This document shows, in pieces, positions 15,124 through 23,924 of a DNA stretch of 27,485 bases (positions are counted from its first letter, which is position 1; each line of letters begins with the position of its first letter). This DNA comes from JBGTIS01 sp041745535 (lineage in GTDB: Bacteria; Bacteroidota; Bacteroidia; Cytophagales; Cyclobacteriaceae). The stretch is from contig JBGTIS010000334.1 in NCBI GenBank assembly GCA_041745535.1, positions 1 through 27,485 on the forward strand, read 5' to 3'. Below the pieces are notes generated by a model that was given only the letters and a program-made list of their open reading frames with translations, made no database searches and had not been told where the DNA came from. The position numbers and the translations under genes were made by a program.

Positions 15124-15879
15124 TCAAATTAAATAAAAGAAAGTAAACACAAATACCCAAACCAAATCTACAAAGTGCCAGTAAAGGCCTACTTTCTCTA
15201 CCATTTCATAATGACCTCTCCGTTCATATACACCCGTCGCGGCATTATAAAAGATCAGAAAATTCAGCACTACACCACTGAATACGTGGGTTCCGTGAAA
15301 ACCGGTAATAAAGAAAAACAGATCGGCAAACAAAGGGGGGCCATATTCATTTTGAACCAGGTTAGCGCCAAAAAATATAGATCCATCAGGCATTAAGCCT
15401 CCATTTTCTGTGCCGTGTATAAAGTGTGACCATTCCCAGGCCTGGCAACCTAAAAAGGTTAATCCCCCGATGATAGTCCATAACATCCATTTTACTACGG
15501 CCGGCCGGTCCATACGGTGACCTGCCTCTACGGCAAGTACCATGGTTACGCTACTTAGAATCAGTATGAAAGTCATGATACCTACAAACACCAATGGCAA
15601 TTCCATACCATGCAGAAATGGAACTGCTTCATAGATTTTTTCAGGTATGGGCCAGTAGTTTTGAGAAGGAACAAATTCGTCCACTGGGCCATGATAGGCC
15701 GGATGTGAATGTCTGATTAACCCATATGCTACTAAAAGGGCAGAGAAGGTAAATGCATCAGAAAGGAGAAAGAACCACATCATTAGCTTGCCGTAGCTAA
15801 CTTTTAACGGTGAGGTACCTCCGTTCCAGATATTTTTTGATTGTTTTTCTTGTACTTCAGTTGCGGTAGTTGTTGACAT
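15124..15879 (-). CDS. Cytochrome c oxidase subunit III, longer copy
   Basis: This 251-residue integral membrane protein has about five helices. Subunit III motifs are clear: FFITGFHGTHVFSGVVLN and the C-terminal YWHFVDLVWVFVFTFFYL. Subunit III stabilises the catalytic core and the proton-uptake path of aa3 oxidases and carries no metal. It has a 33-residue hydrophilic N-terminus before the first helix (LMMWFFLLSDAFTFSALLV), absent from the shorter copy. The start lies 3 bases after the stop of the shorter subunit III, so the two are made together; tandem subunit III genes are usual in Bacteroidota. Confidence 0.92.
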   Translation of the reverse strand: MSTTTATEVQEKQSKNIWNGGTSPLKVSYGKLMMWFFLLSDAFTFSALLVAYGLIRHSHPAYHGPVDEFVPSQNYWPIPEKIYEAVPFLHGMELPLVFVGIMTFILILSSVTMVLAVEAGHRMDRPAVVKWMLWTIIGGLTFLGCQAWEWSHFIHGTENGGLMPDGSIFFGANLVQNEYGPPLFADLFFFITGFHGTHVFSGVVLNFLIFYNAATGVYERRGHYEMVEKVGLYWHFVDLVWVFVFTFFYLI

Positions 15880-15882
15880 ACA

Positions 15883-16464
15883 TTAATTATTTAGCAGCAA
15901 AAATAAAAACAAATATAACCAAAGTCCATCCAAAAAGTGCCAATATGTAGCACACATCTCTATCTGATCAAGATTTTTTGAATGGACTTTATATCTGAAT
16001 GACTGGAATACCATCACTAAAAGAAAGATAATCCCACCCAACAGATGAAACCCATGTAACCCGGTAAGCACATATACAAATGATCCGGCCGGATTTCCTA
16101 CAAAATATACATTTTCGGCAACCAGTGCTTTCCATGAAAAAAATTGTCCGATTACAAAGGCTATACCCAGCAAAGTTGTTAAAATCATGCTTAATTTCAG
16201 GTGATTCAGGTTATTCTTTTTTGCTGAAAAATATGCCCAGTGCATGGTAGCACTGCTCAGCAGAATAATGCCTGAGGTAACCCAGAATACATCGGGTAAA
16301 CTGAACTCCAGCCAATCGCCTTCCGACTGCCGCACAATATAAGCACTGGTAAAGGCAGCAAATAACATTACAATGGTTACAATAAACAACCACAACGCGA
16401 ACTTTTTAGGATGCATGGAAAGCGTGGCTTTCGGTTGTTCTACAATTTCTATTCTTTGCGTCAT
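15883..16464 (-). CDS. Cytochrome c oxidase subunit III, shorter copy
   Basis: This 193-residue membrane protein has five helices: FALWLFIVTIVMLFAAFTSA first, then one ending in HWAYFSA, and a fourth with LTGLHGFHLLGG. The C-terminal YWHFLDGLWLYLFLFLLL is the family signature. It differs from the neighbouring longer copy at most positions, so it is an old paralogue and not a recent duplication. It is tightly spaced: 7 bases after ctaB and 3 bases before the longer copy. Confidence 0.92.
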   Translation of the reverse strand: MTQRIEIVEQPKATLSMHPKKFALWLFIVTIVMLFAAFTSAYIVRQSEGDWLEFSLPDVFWVTSGIILLSSATMHWAYFSAKKNNLNHLKLSMILTTLLGIAFVIGQFFSWKALVAENVYFVGNPAGSFVYVLTGLHGFHLLGGIIFLLVMVFQSFRYKVHSKNLDQIEMCATYWHFLDGLWLYLFLFLLLNN

Positions 16465-16471
16465 CTTCTCT

Positions 16472-17371
16472 TTAAACTTTATCTAACAAAAACGCGATCT
16501 GAACTATAGGTAAATATAAAAATGAGCCGAACATTATTTTCAAGGCTGACTTTCTTGAGCAATCAATCATCAGGAGAAAGGTCTGACTCAAAAACAGCAC
16601 CCCACATATGGTGGCGATTATCGCGGAATCCACACCGGTTAATCCAAACTTAAGCGGTAATAAGCCCAGAGGAATTAAGAACAGTGTATAAATCATTATT
16701 TGTACTGCCGATCGCAAATCTTTTTTTCCTTTTAAAGGAAGCAGCCTGAAACCCGCGTTTTTATAATCTTCATCAGCTACCCAGGCGATGGCCCAAAAAT
16801 GAGGAAACTGCCAGATAAACTGAATACCGAAGATGATAAGTGCCTCATGGTTGATAAATCCTGTAGCAGCTACCCAACCCAATAGGGGTGGAAACGCGCC
16901 GGGAAACGCGCCAACAAGCACGGCGATTGGCCCAACACGTTTTAAGGGTGTATACACAAAACTGTACAATAATAAAGACACAAACGACAAAGCCGTGGTA
17001 AGCAGGTTGGTAAATTCAAGTAGTAAAAACAGGCCGACTACGCCAGTAAAAATGGTAAAAATAATCGCTTCCCGCACGCTGACCCTTCCCGTAGGAATGG
17101 GTCGGTTCATGGTTCTTACCATTTGCTTATCCAGATCTTTTTCTAAAATCTGGTTGATGGTAACCGAAGCGCCCGACACCAGAAATCCGCCCAGGCACAG
17201 CATGATGAATTTAAACCAGTCGATAGCGCCACTATTCCCTAAAATGTAGCCAAAACCTGCCGAAAAAGCTACCAGCATCGATAGCCTGAACTTTAACAGC
17301 TCGATAAAGGATTTTACTCTTGATAAAGCGCCAAACAACAAATAATGTTCGTTGATTTTTGTAGCAATCAT
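16472..17371 (-). CDS. ctaB: Heme O synthase (protoheme IX farnesyltransferase)
   Basis: This 299-residue membrane enzyme of the UbiA prenyltransferase family attaches a farnesyl chain to heme b to give heme o, the substrate of CtaA. The first aspartate-rich motif reads NQILEKDLDKQMVRTMNRP; the second region contains DEDYKNAGFRLLPLKG, where the family's conserved aspartates and YKxAG occur. About nine hydrophobic helices are present. It lies in the operon 14 bases after ctaA and just before the subunit III genes, the normal place in Bacteroidota. Confidence 0.94.
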   Translation of the reverse strand: MIATKINEHYLLFGALSRVKSFIELLKFRLSMLVAFSAGFGYILGNSGAIDWFKFIMLCLGGFLVSGASVTINQILEKDLDKQMVRTMNRPIPTGRVSVREAIIFTIFTGVVGLFLLLEFTNLLTTALSFVSLLLYSFVYTPLKRVGPIAVLVGAFPGAFPPLLGWVAATGFINHEALIIFGIQFIWQFPHFWAIAWVADEDYKNAGFRLLPLKGKKDLRSAVQIMIYTLFLIPLGLLPLKFGLTGVDSAIIATICGVLFLSQTFLLMIDCSRKSALKIMFGSFLYLPIVQIAFLLDKV

Positions 17372-17385
17372 AACAAATTGTCAAC

Positions 17386-18468
17386 CTATGTATAAGCCAA
17401 TACTACCTTTTTGGTAGTTGGCATAGCCTTTAAAATTACCAAAAACTGAATACCGAAAATCAAGGTCGCCAGCAGCAAATGTACCGGCTGGACAAACCTT
17501 GGAATACCAAAATAATTTAATATCGCTCCGCTTAAAATCTCCAACACCAAAATCGCAAGTACTACCGTGGTCCACCACAATATATTATTTTGATTGCCCA
17601 CCCACCGGCGAATGGCATAAACCAGGTAGCCGTTCAAAGCCAGAATAACCAGAGAAAATGACCGATGTACCGGAAATACATACCCCAACTGACTGATCCA
17701 TTCCGAACGGTTATTATTATCAAACGCTTCGGCAACACGGTTTACCGATTCCCGCACCTGGGTTCCCAGTATAATTTGTACCAGTGTAAGCAAAAACGCG
17801 GTCACCAGCATCATATTAATTTTAGAGGGGTAAGCCGCGGGCACACCAACATCCTGAATAGTATTTGTTTTCTTTGACCTAACTACCAGGTAGGTAAGGC
17901 AGCAAACCAATACCAAAGCTAAAAACATATGGATGGTGATCATCCAGGGCATTAACCGGGTTGAAACCACAATTGAACCTATCCAACCTTGAAACCCAAC
18001 TAAAAGCAAAGTAAATAATGAAAAACTAAATATTTTTCTATCTGATTTGAAATACCCCATTGATGAAACAAACATGGCAAAAATAAACAGCCCTACTAAC
18101 ACCCCTACCAAACGATTGATATATTCTGTCCAGGTTTTTGTACTGTTAAAGTCAGCTTCTTCCAAAATAGATTGGTCATTCCTGATTTGATCAGCCAGAT
18201 TTGTAAATCCCAGCATAGCCAAATACCGGGAAAACTTTTGGTTTTTTTCTGCCCTTTTTTCGGAATAAATCTCTTTATAGTCAGGTGGTAATTGTGCTAC
18301 CTCGGTAGGTGGCACCCATTTACCAAAGCACTTGGGCCAGTCTGGGCAACCCATACCCGAACCTGTACTTCGTACAATTCCGCCAACCAGTATTAATACA
18401 TATACAGAAACTAATGATGTTATAGCTAATCGACTGAAGAGGGAATTCCTCTTATAATTTTTTTTCAT
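17386..18468 (-). CDS. ctaA: Heme A synthase (COX15/CtaA)
   Basis: This 360-residue membrane protein from the ATG at 18468 (MKKNYKRNSLFSRL); an ATG 21 bases upstream is also possible. It oxidises the methyl group of heme o to the formyl group of heme a. Visible features: GGIVRSTGSGMGCPDWPKCFG after the first helix (with the conserved cysteine pair), EYINRLVGVLVG with its histidine-site region, MITIHMFLALVLV and VHRSFSLVI, and VQPVHLLLATL near the end, which carry heme-ligand histidines. It overlaps the end of the subunit I gene by 17 bases (38 with the longer start), indicating translational coupling. Confidence 0.92.
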   Translation of the reverse strand: MKKNYKRNSLFSRLAITSLVSVYVLILVGGIVRSTGSGMGCPDWPKCFGKWVPPTEVAQLPPDYKEIYSEKRAEKNQKFSRYLAMLGFTNLADQIRNDQSILEEADFNSTKTWTEYINRLVGVLVGLFIFAMFVSSMGYFKSDRKIFSFSLFTLLLVGFQGWIGSIVVSTRLMPWMITIHMFLALVLVCCLTYLVVRSKKTNTIQDVGVPAAYPSKINMMLVTAFLLTLVQIILGTQVRESVNRVAEAFDNNNRSEWISQLGYVFPVHRSFSLVILALNGYLVYAIRRWVGNQNNILWWTTVVLAILVLEILSGAILNYFGIPRFVQPVHLLLATLIFGIQFLVILKAMPTTKKVVLAYT

Positions 18469-20332
18469 TAGTAACAGATTTCTTCTCATCTATCTGTTCC
18501 ACTTCAATCATTTCATTTTCGTGGGGCAGGTTAGATTCGGGAGTTTCCGAATAAGGTACGGTCATTGGTATAAAGTCTTCAGGCGCACCAGGCTTGCTGT
18601 AATCGTAGGGCCATCGGTACACTTTTGGAATTTCGCCAGGCCAGTTTCCATGTCCGGGATACCGAGGGGTAGTCCATTCCAAAGTATTGGACCGCCATGG
18701 GTTTGCGGGAGCAAGTCGCCCGAAAAACATACTGCGGAAAAAGTTGAAAGCAAATGTAGCCTGTCCGGCAAAAGTGATGAAGGCCGCGATACTGATGTAC
18801 ATATTCAGGTCGGTAAAGGTGCCCAGGGTATCGAAATTCGTAAAAGAATAATACCTTCTTGGGAAGCCAGCGATACCAATGTAGTGCATCGGAAAGAACA
18901 CAAGATATACCCCGGCAAAAGTAAGCCAGAAATGGATGTACCCCAGTTGCTTGTCCATCATTCTACCGAAAAATTTCGGAAACCAATGATATACGCCGGC
19001 CATAAAGCCAAAGAATGAGGCACTTCCCATTACCAGGTGAAAGTGTGCCACTACGAAATAGGTATCGTGCAACTGCACATCGATGGCAGAACTTCCGAGA
19101 AATATACCGGTTAATCCACCAGAAATAAATACCGACACGAGTCCAATTGAGAATAACATGGCCGGTGTAAATATGATATTCCCTTTCCAGAGCGTGGTAA
19201 TATAGTTAAAAACCTTAACCGCTGATGGCACCGCAATAATTAATGTTAAGAACATAAATACAGATCCCAGGAATGGGTTCAGGCCGGAAACAAACATATG
19301 GTGCGCCCAAACCACAAAGGAAAGTACTGTAATCCCTAACAGGGAAATAATCATAGCTTTGTAACCGAAGATAGGCTTTCTGGAGTTAGTGGCGATAATT
19401 TCTGAAGTAATTCCCAAGGCTGGCAATAATACAATATACACCTCGGGGTGCCCCAGGAACCAGAATAAATGCTGGAACAAAATAGGGCTTCCGCCTACAT
19501 TGGGCAATGCTTCTCCATTAATATAAATCTCAGACAGGTAGAAGCTGGTACCAAAACTGCGGTCAAATATCAACAGCAAAGAAGCAGCAAATAATACCGG
19601 GAATGACAATAGGCCAATCACGGCTGTTAAAAAGAATGCCCAGATGGTAAGGGGTAGTTTAGAAAACGATAATCCTTCTGTGCGCAGGTTAATTACAGTA
19701 GTAATGTAATTAATACCACCCATTAGCTGCGATACAATAAAGAGCGCCATCGACACCAGCCAGAGCGTCATGCCCAAACCTGACCCCTGTATCGCCTGAG
19801 GCAATGCACTCAACGGCGGGTAAATTACCCATCCTCCTGCTGCTGGTCCGGTTGAAATAAAAAGGGAAGAAAACATGATCACACTGGCCACAAAGAAAAA
19901 CCAGTACGATAACATGTTGATAAAACCGGAAGCCATATCACGGGCACCAATTTGTAATGGAATCAGAAAATTACTAAATGTACCACTAAGGCCTGCTGTT
20001 AGCACGAAAAACACCATGATAGTTCCGTGCATGGTTACCAATGCCAGATAAAATTCAGGATCAATAGAGCCAGTTTCGTTAATCCAACCACCCAAAAGCG
20101 GTCTTAACCATTCCAGATTAGCTTCAGGGAATCCAAGCTGGATACGGAAGAACATAGACAGTAAGCCCCCTATAAATGCCCACAAAATACCCGATACCAG
20201 GTATTGTTTGGCTATCATTTTATGGTCGGTGCTGAATATGTATTTTGTGATGAAATTATCGCTGTGGTGCTCTTCATCATGCGCATGCGCATGAGGATCA
20301 ATTCCTTCCTGATGAGTGTGAGCTGTTGCCAT
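18452..20332 (-). CDS. ctaD: Cytochrome c oxidase subunit I, A1-type
   Basis: This 626-residue catalytic subunit has 12 membrane helices. Metal ligands are visible: the low-spin heme histidine in VTMHGTIMVFF, the CuB histidine with cross-linked tyrosine in GHPEVYIVLLP, two CuB histidines in VWAHHMFV, and the heme pair in VAHFHLVMG. The glutamate in HPEVY marks the A1 class with a D-type proton channel. It reduces O2 to water with proton pumping. The N-terminus is histidine-rich and hydrophilic (residues 1-25, HTHQEGIDPHAHAHDEEHH). The C-terminal 60 residues after the last helix are hydrophilic. It starts 25 bases after the subunit II stop. Confidence 0.97.
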   Translation of the reverse strand: MATAHTHQEGIDPHAHAHDEEHHSDNFITKYIFSTDHKMIAKQYLVSGILWAFIGGLLSMFFRIQLGFPEANLEWLRPLLGGWINETGSIDPEFYLALVTMHGTIMVFFVLTAGLSGTFSNFLIPLQIGARDMASGFINMLSYWFFFVASVIMFSSLFISTGPAAGGWVIYPPLSALPQAIQGSGLGMTLWLVSMALFIVSQLMGGINYITTVINLRTEGLSFSKLPLTIWAFFLTAVIGLLSFPVLFAASLLLIFDRSFGTSFYLSEIYINGEALPNVGGSPILFQHLFWFLGHPEVYIVLLPALGITSEIIATNSRKPIFGYKAMIISLLGITVLSFVVWAHHMFVSGLNPFLGSVFMFLTLIIAVPSAVKVFNYITTLWKGNIIFTPAMLFSIGLVSVFISGGLTGIFLGSSAIDVQLHDTYFVVAHFHLVMGSASFFGFMAGVYHWFPKFFGRMMDKQLGYIHFWLTFAGVYLVFFPMHYIGIAGFPRRYYSFTNFDTLGTFTDLNMYISIAAFITFAGQATFAFNFFRSMFFGRLAPANPWRSNTLEWTTPRYPGHGNWPGEIPKVYRWPYDYSKPGAPEDFIPMTVPYSETPESNLPHENEMIEVEQIDEKKSVTNEKKL

Positions 20333-20357
20333 ACCTCTAAATTATTTAAAAATGCTT

Positions 20358-21431
20358 TTAATTATTTTTTACTTCAATTTCTGTAAAATTCTCTTCTTTT
20401 TTATCTAAGCCGGCGCTGATCATGGCTACCTCTTTCAAAGGCCCGGGTACTTTGGTTAAGTAATCAGGATTGCCCTGCAACCAGGGTTTCTGCTCACTGT
20501 ACCAGGCGTAATAATCTTCGGCCTCATCTACCACCAGCCTCAGTCGCATTGAAAAGTGCCCGCGACCGCAAACTTCCGTACAGAAAATATAATATTCAAA
20601 ATCAGGATTTCCGGTTTCCTGTTTCATTTCAGCGGTGGTTTTGGTAGGTACAAACCAGAAGTTGGTAGGCATACCAGGCACCGCATCCATTTTTAGTCTG
20701 AATTCAGGTACAAACACACTGTGCAGCACATCACGCGCCCTAATTTTAAATAATACCGGCTTACCTTTGGGTATGTGTACTTCTCGAGGCGTAAAATCAT
20801 CAAAAGTAGATTTGTCCGAAAAGTCCATTCCCCAGGTATTGTCCACATCAATTAACCTGTAGTCATATTCACCCAGATTTTTATCTTTACCAGGATACCT
20901 GCTTACCCATTGAAACTGATACCCTAAAATTTCTACCACTTCGGCATCTTCCGGTGCTTTTTCGGTCATATCAGACCAGGTGCGCCATCCGGAGAAAATC
21001 AGAATAGCCAGTACAATAGCCGGAATAACGGTCCACATCAGTTCCAGCTTATTATTATCAGGATAAAACAACGCCTTGTTTGTTTCCTTGTATTGGTAAC
21101 GGTAAGAAAAATAGAATAATAAAATATGGGTTACCACGAAAACAAAACCTGTAATGGCCATGGTTACCCAGAACAGCGTGTTCACTGCTACCCCATGCTC
21201 CGAAGCCACCAATGGTTCATAAAGGTCAAATCTTGTAGTGGAATACCAGTACATAAGGCCCGCTCCTACTACCAGAAATAACATAAATAACATACCATTT
21301 ACCTTATTCCCGGTTGAGGCACGCTTTTTATCTGTACCCCTGGCTACGTTTATCAGAGATTGTACCCTGAAAATGGTTACCAGAATGGCCAGAATGATGA
21401 GAACAGCAATACCTATAATAACTTTCAACAT
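20358..21431 (-). CDS. ctaC: Cytochrome c oxidase subunit II with CuA site, extra N-terminal helices
   Basis: This 357-residue protein. The periplasmic cupredoxin domain (residues about 160-325) holds the CuA ligands: the histidine in LHSVFVPEFR and YIFCTEVCGRGHFSMRLR (two cysteines, Glu, His, Met). It takes electrons from cytochrome c or ActE. No fused heme c domain is present. Classical subunit II has two membrane helices; this one has four hydrophobic segments (residues about 2-22, 47-65, 84-109 and 132-152), with LMWTVIPAIVLAILIFSGW being the usual second helix. The extra two at the N-terminus are seen in many Bacteroidota enzymes. It lies between actF and subunit I. Confidence 0.95.
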   Translation of the reverse strand: MLKVIIGIAVLIILAILVTIFRVQSLINVARGTDKKRASTGNKVNGMLFMLFLVVGAGLMYWYSTTRFDLYEPLVASEHGVAVNTLFWVTMAITGFVFVVTHILLFYFSYRYQYKETNKALFYPDNNKLELMWTVIPAIVLAILIFSGWRTWSDMTEKAPEDAEVVEILGYQFQWVSRYPGKDKNLGEYDYRLIDVDNTWGMDFSDKSTFDDFTPREVHIPKGKPVLFKIRARDVLHSVFVPEFRLKMDAVPGMPTNFWFVPTKTTAEMKQETGNPDFEYYIFCTEVCGRGHFSMRLRLVVDEAEDYYAWYSEQKPWLQGNPDYLTKVPGPLKEVAMISAGLDKKEENFTEIEVKNN

Positions 21432-21467
21432 AGCTTTACTTTAATAACTAAGATCAAATAATTTCAA

Positions 21468-22727
21468 TCAAGTGTGATGATGTATACTTTCTTCTAACAT
21501 AGGATGCTTTACGGCTACCAGCGAAACGCGGGAGAGGCTGGTAAGTACCACAAATAAAAATGCCGCGGCGTAAATTAATGTGACCCCTATTTCCATAAAA
21601 CCAAAACCACCATTTACGTTCAAAGTTCCTGGTGTAACCATCAGGTAAAAATCTATCCAGTGACCCACTAATACTACACTACAAACTACCTTCAGAAAAA
21701 TAGCGTGACGCTTGGAATCTCTCGTCATTAGAACTAAAAACGGAAAGAAGAAGTTCACAATAAAATTCACAAAAAAGAAGGGTGAATAATAGTCGCTACC
21801 GAGTCGTTCTACGAAGTAAATGGTCTCTTCGGGAATGTTCGCGTAATAGATCAACATGAACTGAGAAAACCAGATATAGGTCCAGAAAATACTAAATGCG
21901 AACACAAATTTACCCAGGTCGTGCAGGTGGTTGGCATTTACCATAGGTAAGTAGCCATTTTCCCGTAAAATTACAACGGCTAAAGTAATGGCAGCCAACC
22001 CGGTTACAAACCAGCTTGCGAATACATACCATCCGAACATGGTACTGAACCAGTGTGTGTCAATGGATAAAACCCAGTCCCAGGCTGAAGTAGAGGAAGT
22101 AACCGCGAAAATCACAACAAAGATGGTGGAATACCTCACTATTTTGTGGTAATGCACGGTACCACCGTCCAGGTCTTCGGCAACCGATTCATTCCTGATG
22201 AGGCGAAACATCCAGTACCAAAGTCCAAAATAAAGTACCATCCGGATCAGATAAAACGGATAATTCAGGTACCCTCTTTTTCCGGCGATAATGGCATCGT
22301 ACCGGGGATCGGCTTCATCGTACAGGTAATCATGTGTCCAGTGAAATATATCATGGCCACCAATCAGGAAAACCACCAGCATCAGTACGCCAGCAAACGG
22401 TAACCAGGCGCCAAACGACATGGGCACCCGACTGAAAGCTGCTGACCAGCCTGCTCTGGCCACATAATTTACAGCCACAAAAAATACCCCGATGATAGCT
22501 ATTCCGGTAAAATACAGGTTGTTAATCCAAAGGTTAGCGTATAACCGCTGGTACCAATGGAACTCATGGTGTGCTCCGGCTTCGGCGGCAGCCTCATGCC
22601 CGCTACCATGTCCTCCGCCAAACATCAAAAGCAATATGCCAATAACCAGCAACAAAACCCCTACCCCTCCAAAAATGAATAGTCTTTTTCTTAATGGCGT
22701 TCCAAATTCAAACTTTTCTTCTGTCAT
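21468..22727 (-). CDS. actF: Alternative complex III subunit ActF (quinol-binding membrane subunit)
   Basis: This 419-residue membrane protein with about ten helices belongs to the ActF/ActC-type quinone-subunit group. It starts with MTEEKFEFGTPLRKRLF, then a helix, then a histidine-rich loop (GGGHGSGHEAAAEAGAHHEF). Conserved family blocks visible include SSTSAWDWVLSIDTHWFST and FWTYIWFSQFMLIYYANIPEE. Together with ActC it forms the membrane part of the complex where menaquinol is oxidised or protons are moved. It lies 23 bases after actE and 36 before ctaC. Confidence 0.92.
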   Translation of the reverse strand: MTEEKFEFGTPLRKRLFIFGGVGVLLLVIGILLLMFGGGHGSGHEAAAEAGAHHEFHWYQRLYANLWINNLYFTGIAIIGVFFVAVNYVARAGWSAAFSRVPMSFGAWLPFAGVLMLVVFLIGGHDIFHWTHDYLYDEADPRYDAIIAGKRGYLNYPFYLIRMVLYFGLWYWMFRLIRNESVAEDLDGGTVHYHKIVRYSTIFVVIFAVTSSTSAWDWVLSIDTHWFSTMFGWYVFASWFVTGLAAITLAVVILRENGYLPMVNANHLHDLGKFVFAFSIFWTYIWFSQFMLIYYANIPEETIYFVERLGSDYYSPFFFVNFIVNFFFPFLVLMTRDSKRHAIFLKVVCSVVLVGHWIDFYLMVTPGTLNVNGGFGFMEIGVTLIYAAAFLFVVLTSLSRVSLVAVKHPMLEESIHHHT

Positions 22728-22750
22728 GATTGCGTCAAAATATTTTACTA

Positions 22751-23377
22751 TTATGGTTTCTGTAGGGTTTGTACATACTCTACTATTTTCCAGCGATCCT
22801 CAATATCAATCTGTGACCCATGAGGGCCCATTCTACCTTTGCCATGGGTAATCACATGAAAAATATGACCCCCTGACAATTCTGCCACTCTACCGGCATT
22901 ATAAGCGGGAACACCTTTATATACAACGCCGACCAGCCCATCGCCTTGTCCGGCACCACCGTGGCAATGCTGGCAGTAGTAAGCATAAAGCTCTTTTCCG
23001 GCTTCCACCATGGCAGCTGAAGAATCAAGCGGATTTTTCAAAACCCTGGCGGCATAGTCAAGACTATCCTTATGAATCCGATAGGGTAAAACCTCATTGC
23101 CTGTTCGCCTGACAGTATGGGCAGGCGGAACTCTTTCGTTCATGTTATAAGGATTGTACGGATTAGAATTATAAAATTCGGCATGGTCTTCCTCGTCGGT
23201 AGAAGTAAGCCACTCACCGGCATCTTTATCAGTGATTTGCGTAAGGGGCTCATAGGGAACACTATGGTACATCTGGGGGGCATATTCGTACCCCGGATCG
23301 CCACCCTCCGCCGAACAGCCCGCTATGGCAAATACTATTAATGAAATAAAATAACCAAAATACTTATTATCCATCAT
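22751..23377 (-). CDS. actE: Alternative complex III subunit ActE (monoheme cytochrome c lipoprotein)
   Basis: This 208-residue lipoprotein has the signal FVIVFAIAGC-like lipobox (IAGC, lipidated Cys about residue 21). One heme c site is present, CQHCH in YYCQHCHGGAGQGDG, and the distal axial methionine is probably that in GKGRMGPHG. ActE carries electrons on the periplasmic face from the complex to the oxidase. The Act complex's multi-heme subunit ActA should lie outside the right edge. It is spaced 8 bases from the actD stop. Confidence 0.92.
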   Translation of the reverse strand: MMDNKYFGYFISLIVFAIAGCSAEGGDPGYEYAPQMYHSVPYEPLTQITDKDAGEWLTSTDEEDHAEFYNSNPYNPYNMNERVPPAHTVRRTGNEVLPYRIHKDSLDYAARVLKNPLDSSAAMVEAGKELYAYYCQHCHGGAGQGDGLVGVVYKGVPAYNAGRVAELSGGHIFHVITHGKGRMGPHGSQIDIEDRWKIVEYVQTLQKP

Positions 23378-23385
23378 CAGAAATA

Positions 23386-23913
23386 TTAAAAATCTTTTTT
23401 ATTTACTTCATTGGCTCCGGTTTCCATCACAATTTTTTTGATAGCAGCCTCGTCCATAGCAGCATTTTTTGATAAATCAATTACAACGATATGCTTATCG
23501 TCGGTACTGCGCAAATCGAAAATCCGGGGCTTTTTGTAGGGAAACAGGTTACTGATCACCATGAAGGTACCTACCATACCCAGCGCTGACAGCAATACGG
23601 TAAGCTCAAAGGTTACCGGAATAAAAGTGGGAAGCGGCGCGAAGTCTTTACCGCCAATAATAATAGGCCAGTCAAAACCCATCATAAAATACTGCATCAG
23701 CAAAGCCAGTGACGTGCCCAGCAATCCGAAGAAGAAAGCTACCACCGACATTTTCGACCGTTTGTAACCCAGCGCATCGTCCAAACCATGTACCGGGTAA
23801 GGCGAGTATACCTCGTATATTTTTATGTTCTCGTTTCTGACTTTCCTCACTGCATGAAGTAAAACATCTTCATCTTCATACACCCCAAGGATAAAATGCT
23901 TATTCGCGATCAT
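23386..23913 (-). CDS. actD: Alternative complex III subunit ActD (DUF3341)
   Basis: This 175-residue protein has a soluble N-terminal part (residues 1-55, HFILGVYEDEDVLLHAVRKV) followed by two membrane helices (about 56-80 and 98-120), and a short soluble C-terminus. This is the DUF3341 layout of ActD, a membrane subunit of alternative complex III without redox centres that holds ActC and ActF together. It sits between actC and actE, as in other Bacteroidota. Confidence 0.92.
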   Translation of the reverse strand: MIANKHFILGVYEDEDVLLHAVRKVRNENIKIYEVYSPYPVHGLDDALGYKRSKMSVVAFFFGLLGTSLALLMQYFMMGFDWPIIIGGKDFAPLPTFIPVTFELTVLLSALGMVGTFMVISNLFPYKKPRIFDLRSTDDKHIVVIDLSKNAAMDEAAIKKIVMETGANEVNKKDF

Positions 23914-23924
23914 TATTTCTTATA

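Noticed and set aside
18521..19018. Open plus-strand frame of 165 codons opposite subunit I
   Set aside because: Antisense shadow of a highly conserved coding region.
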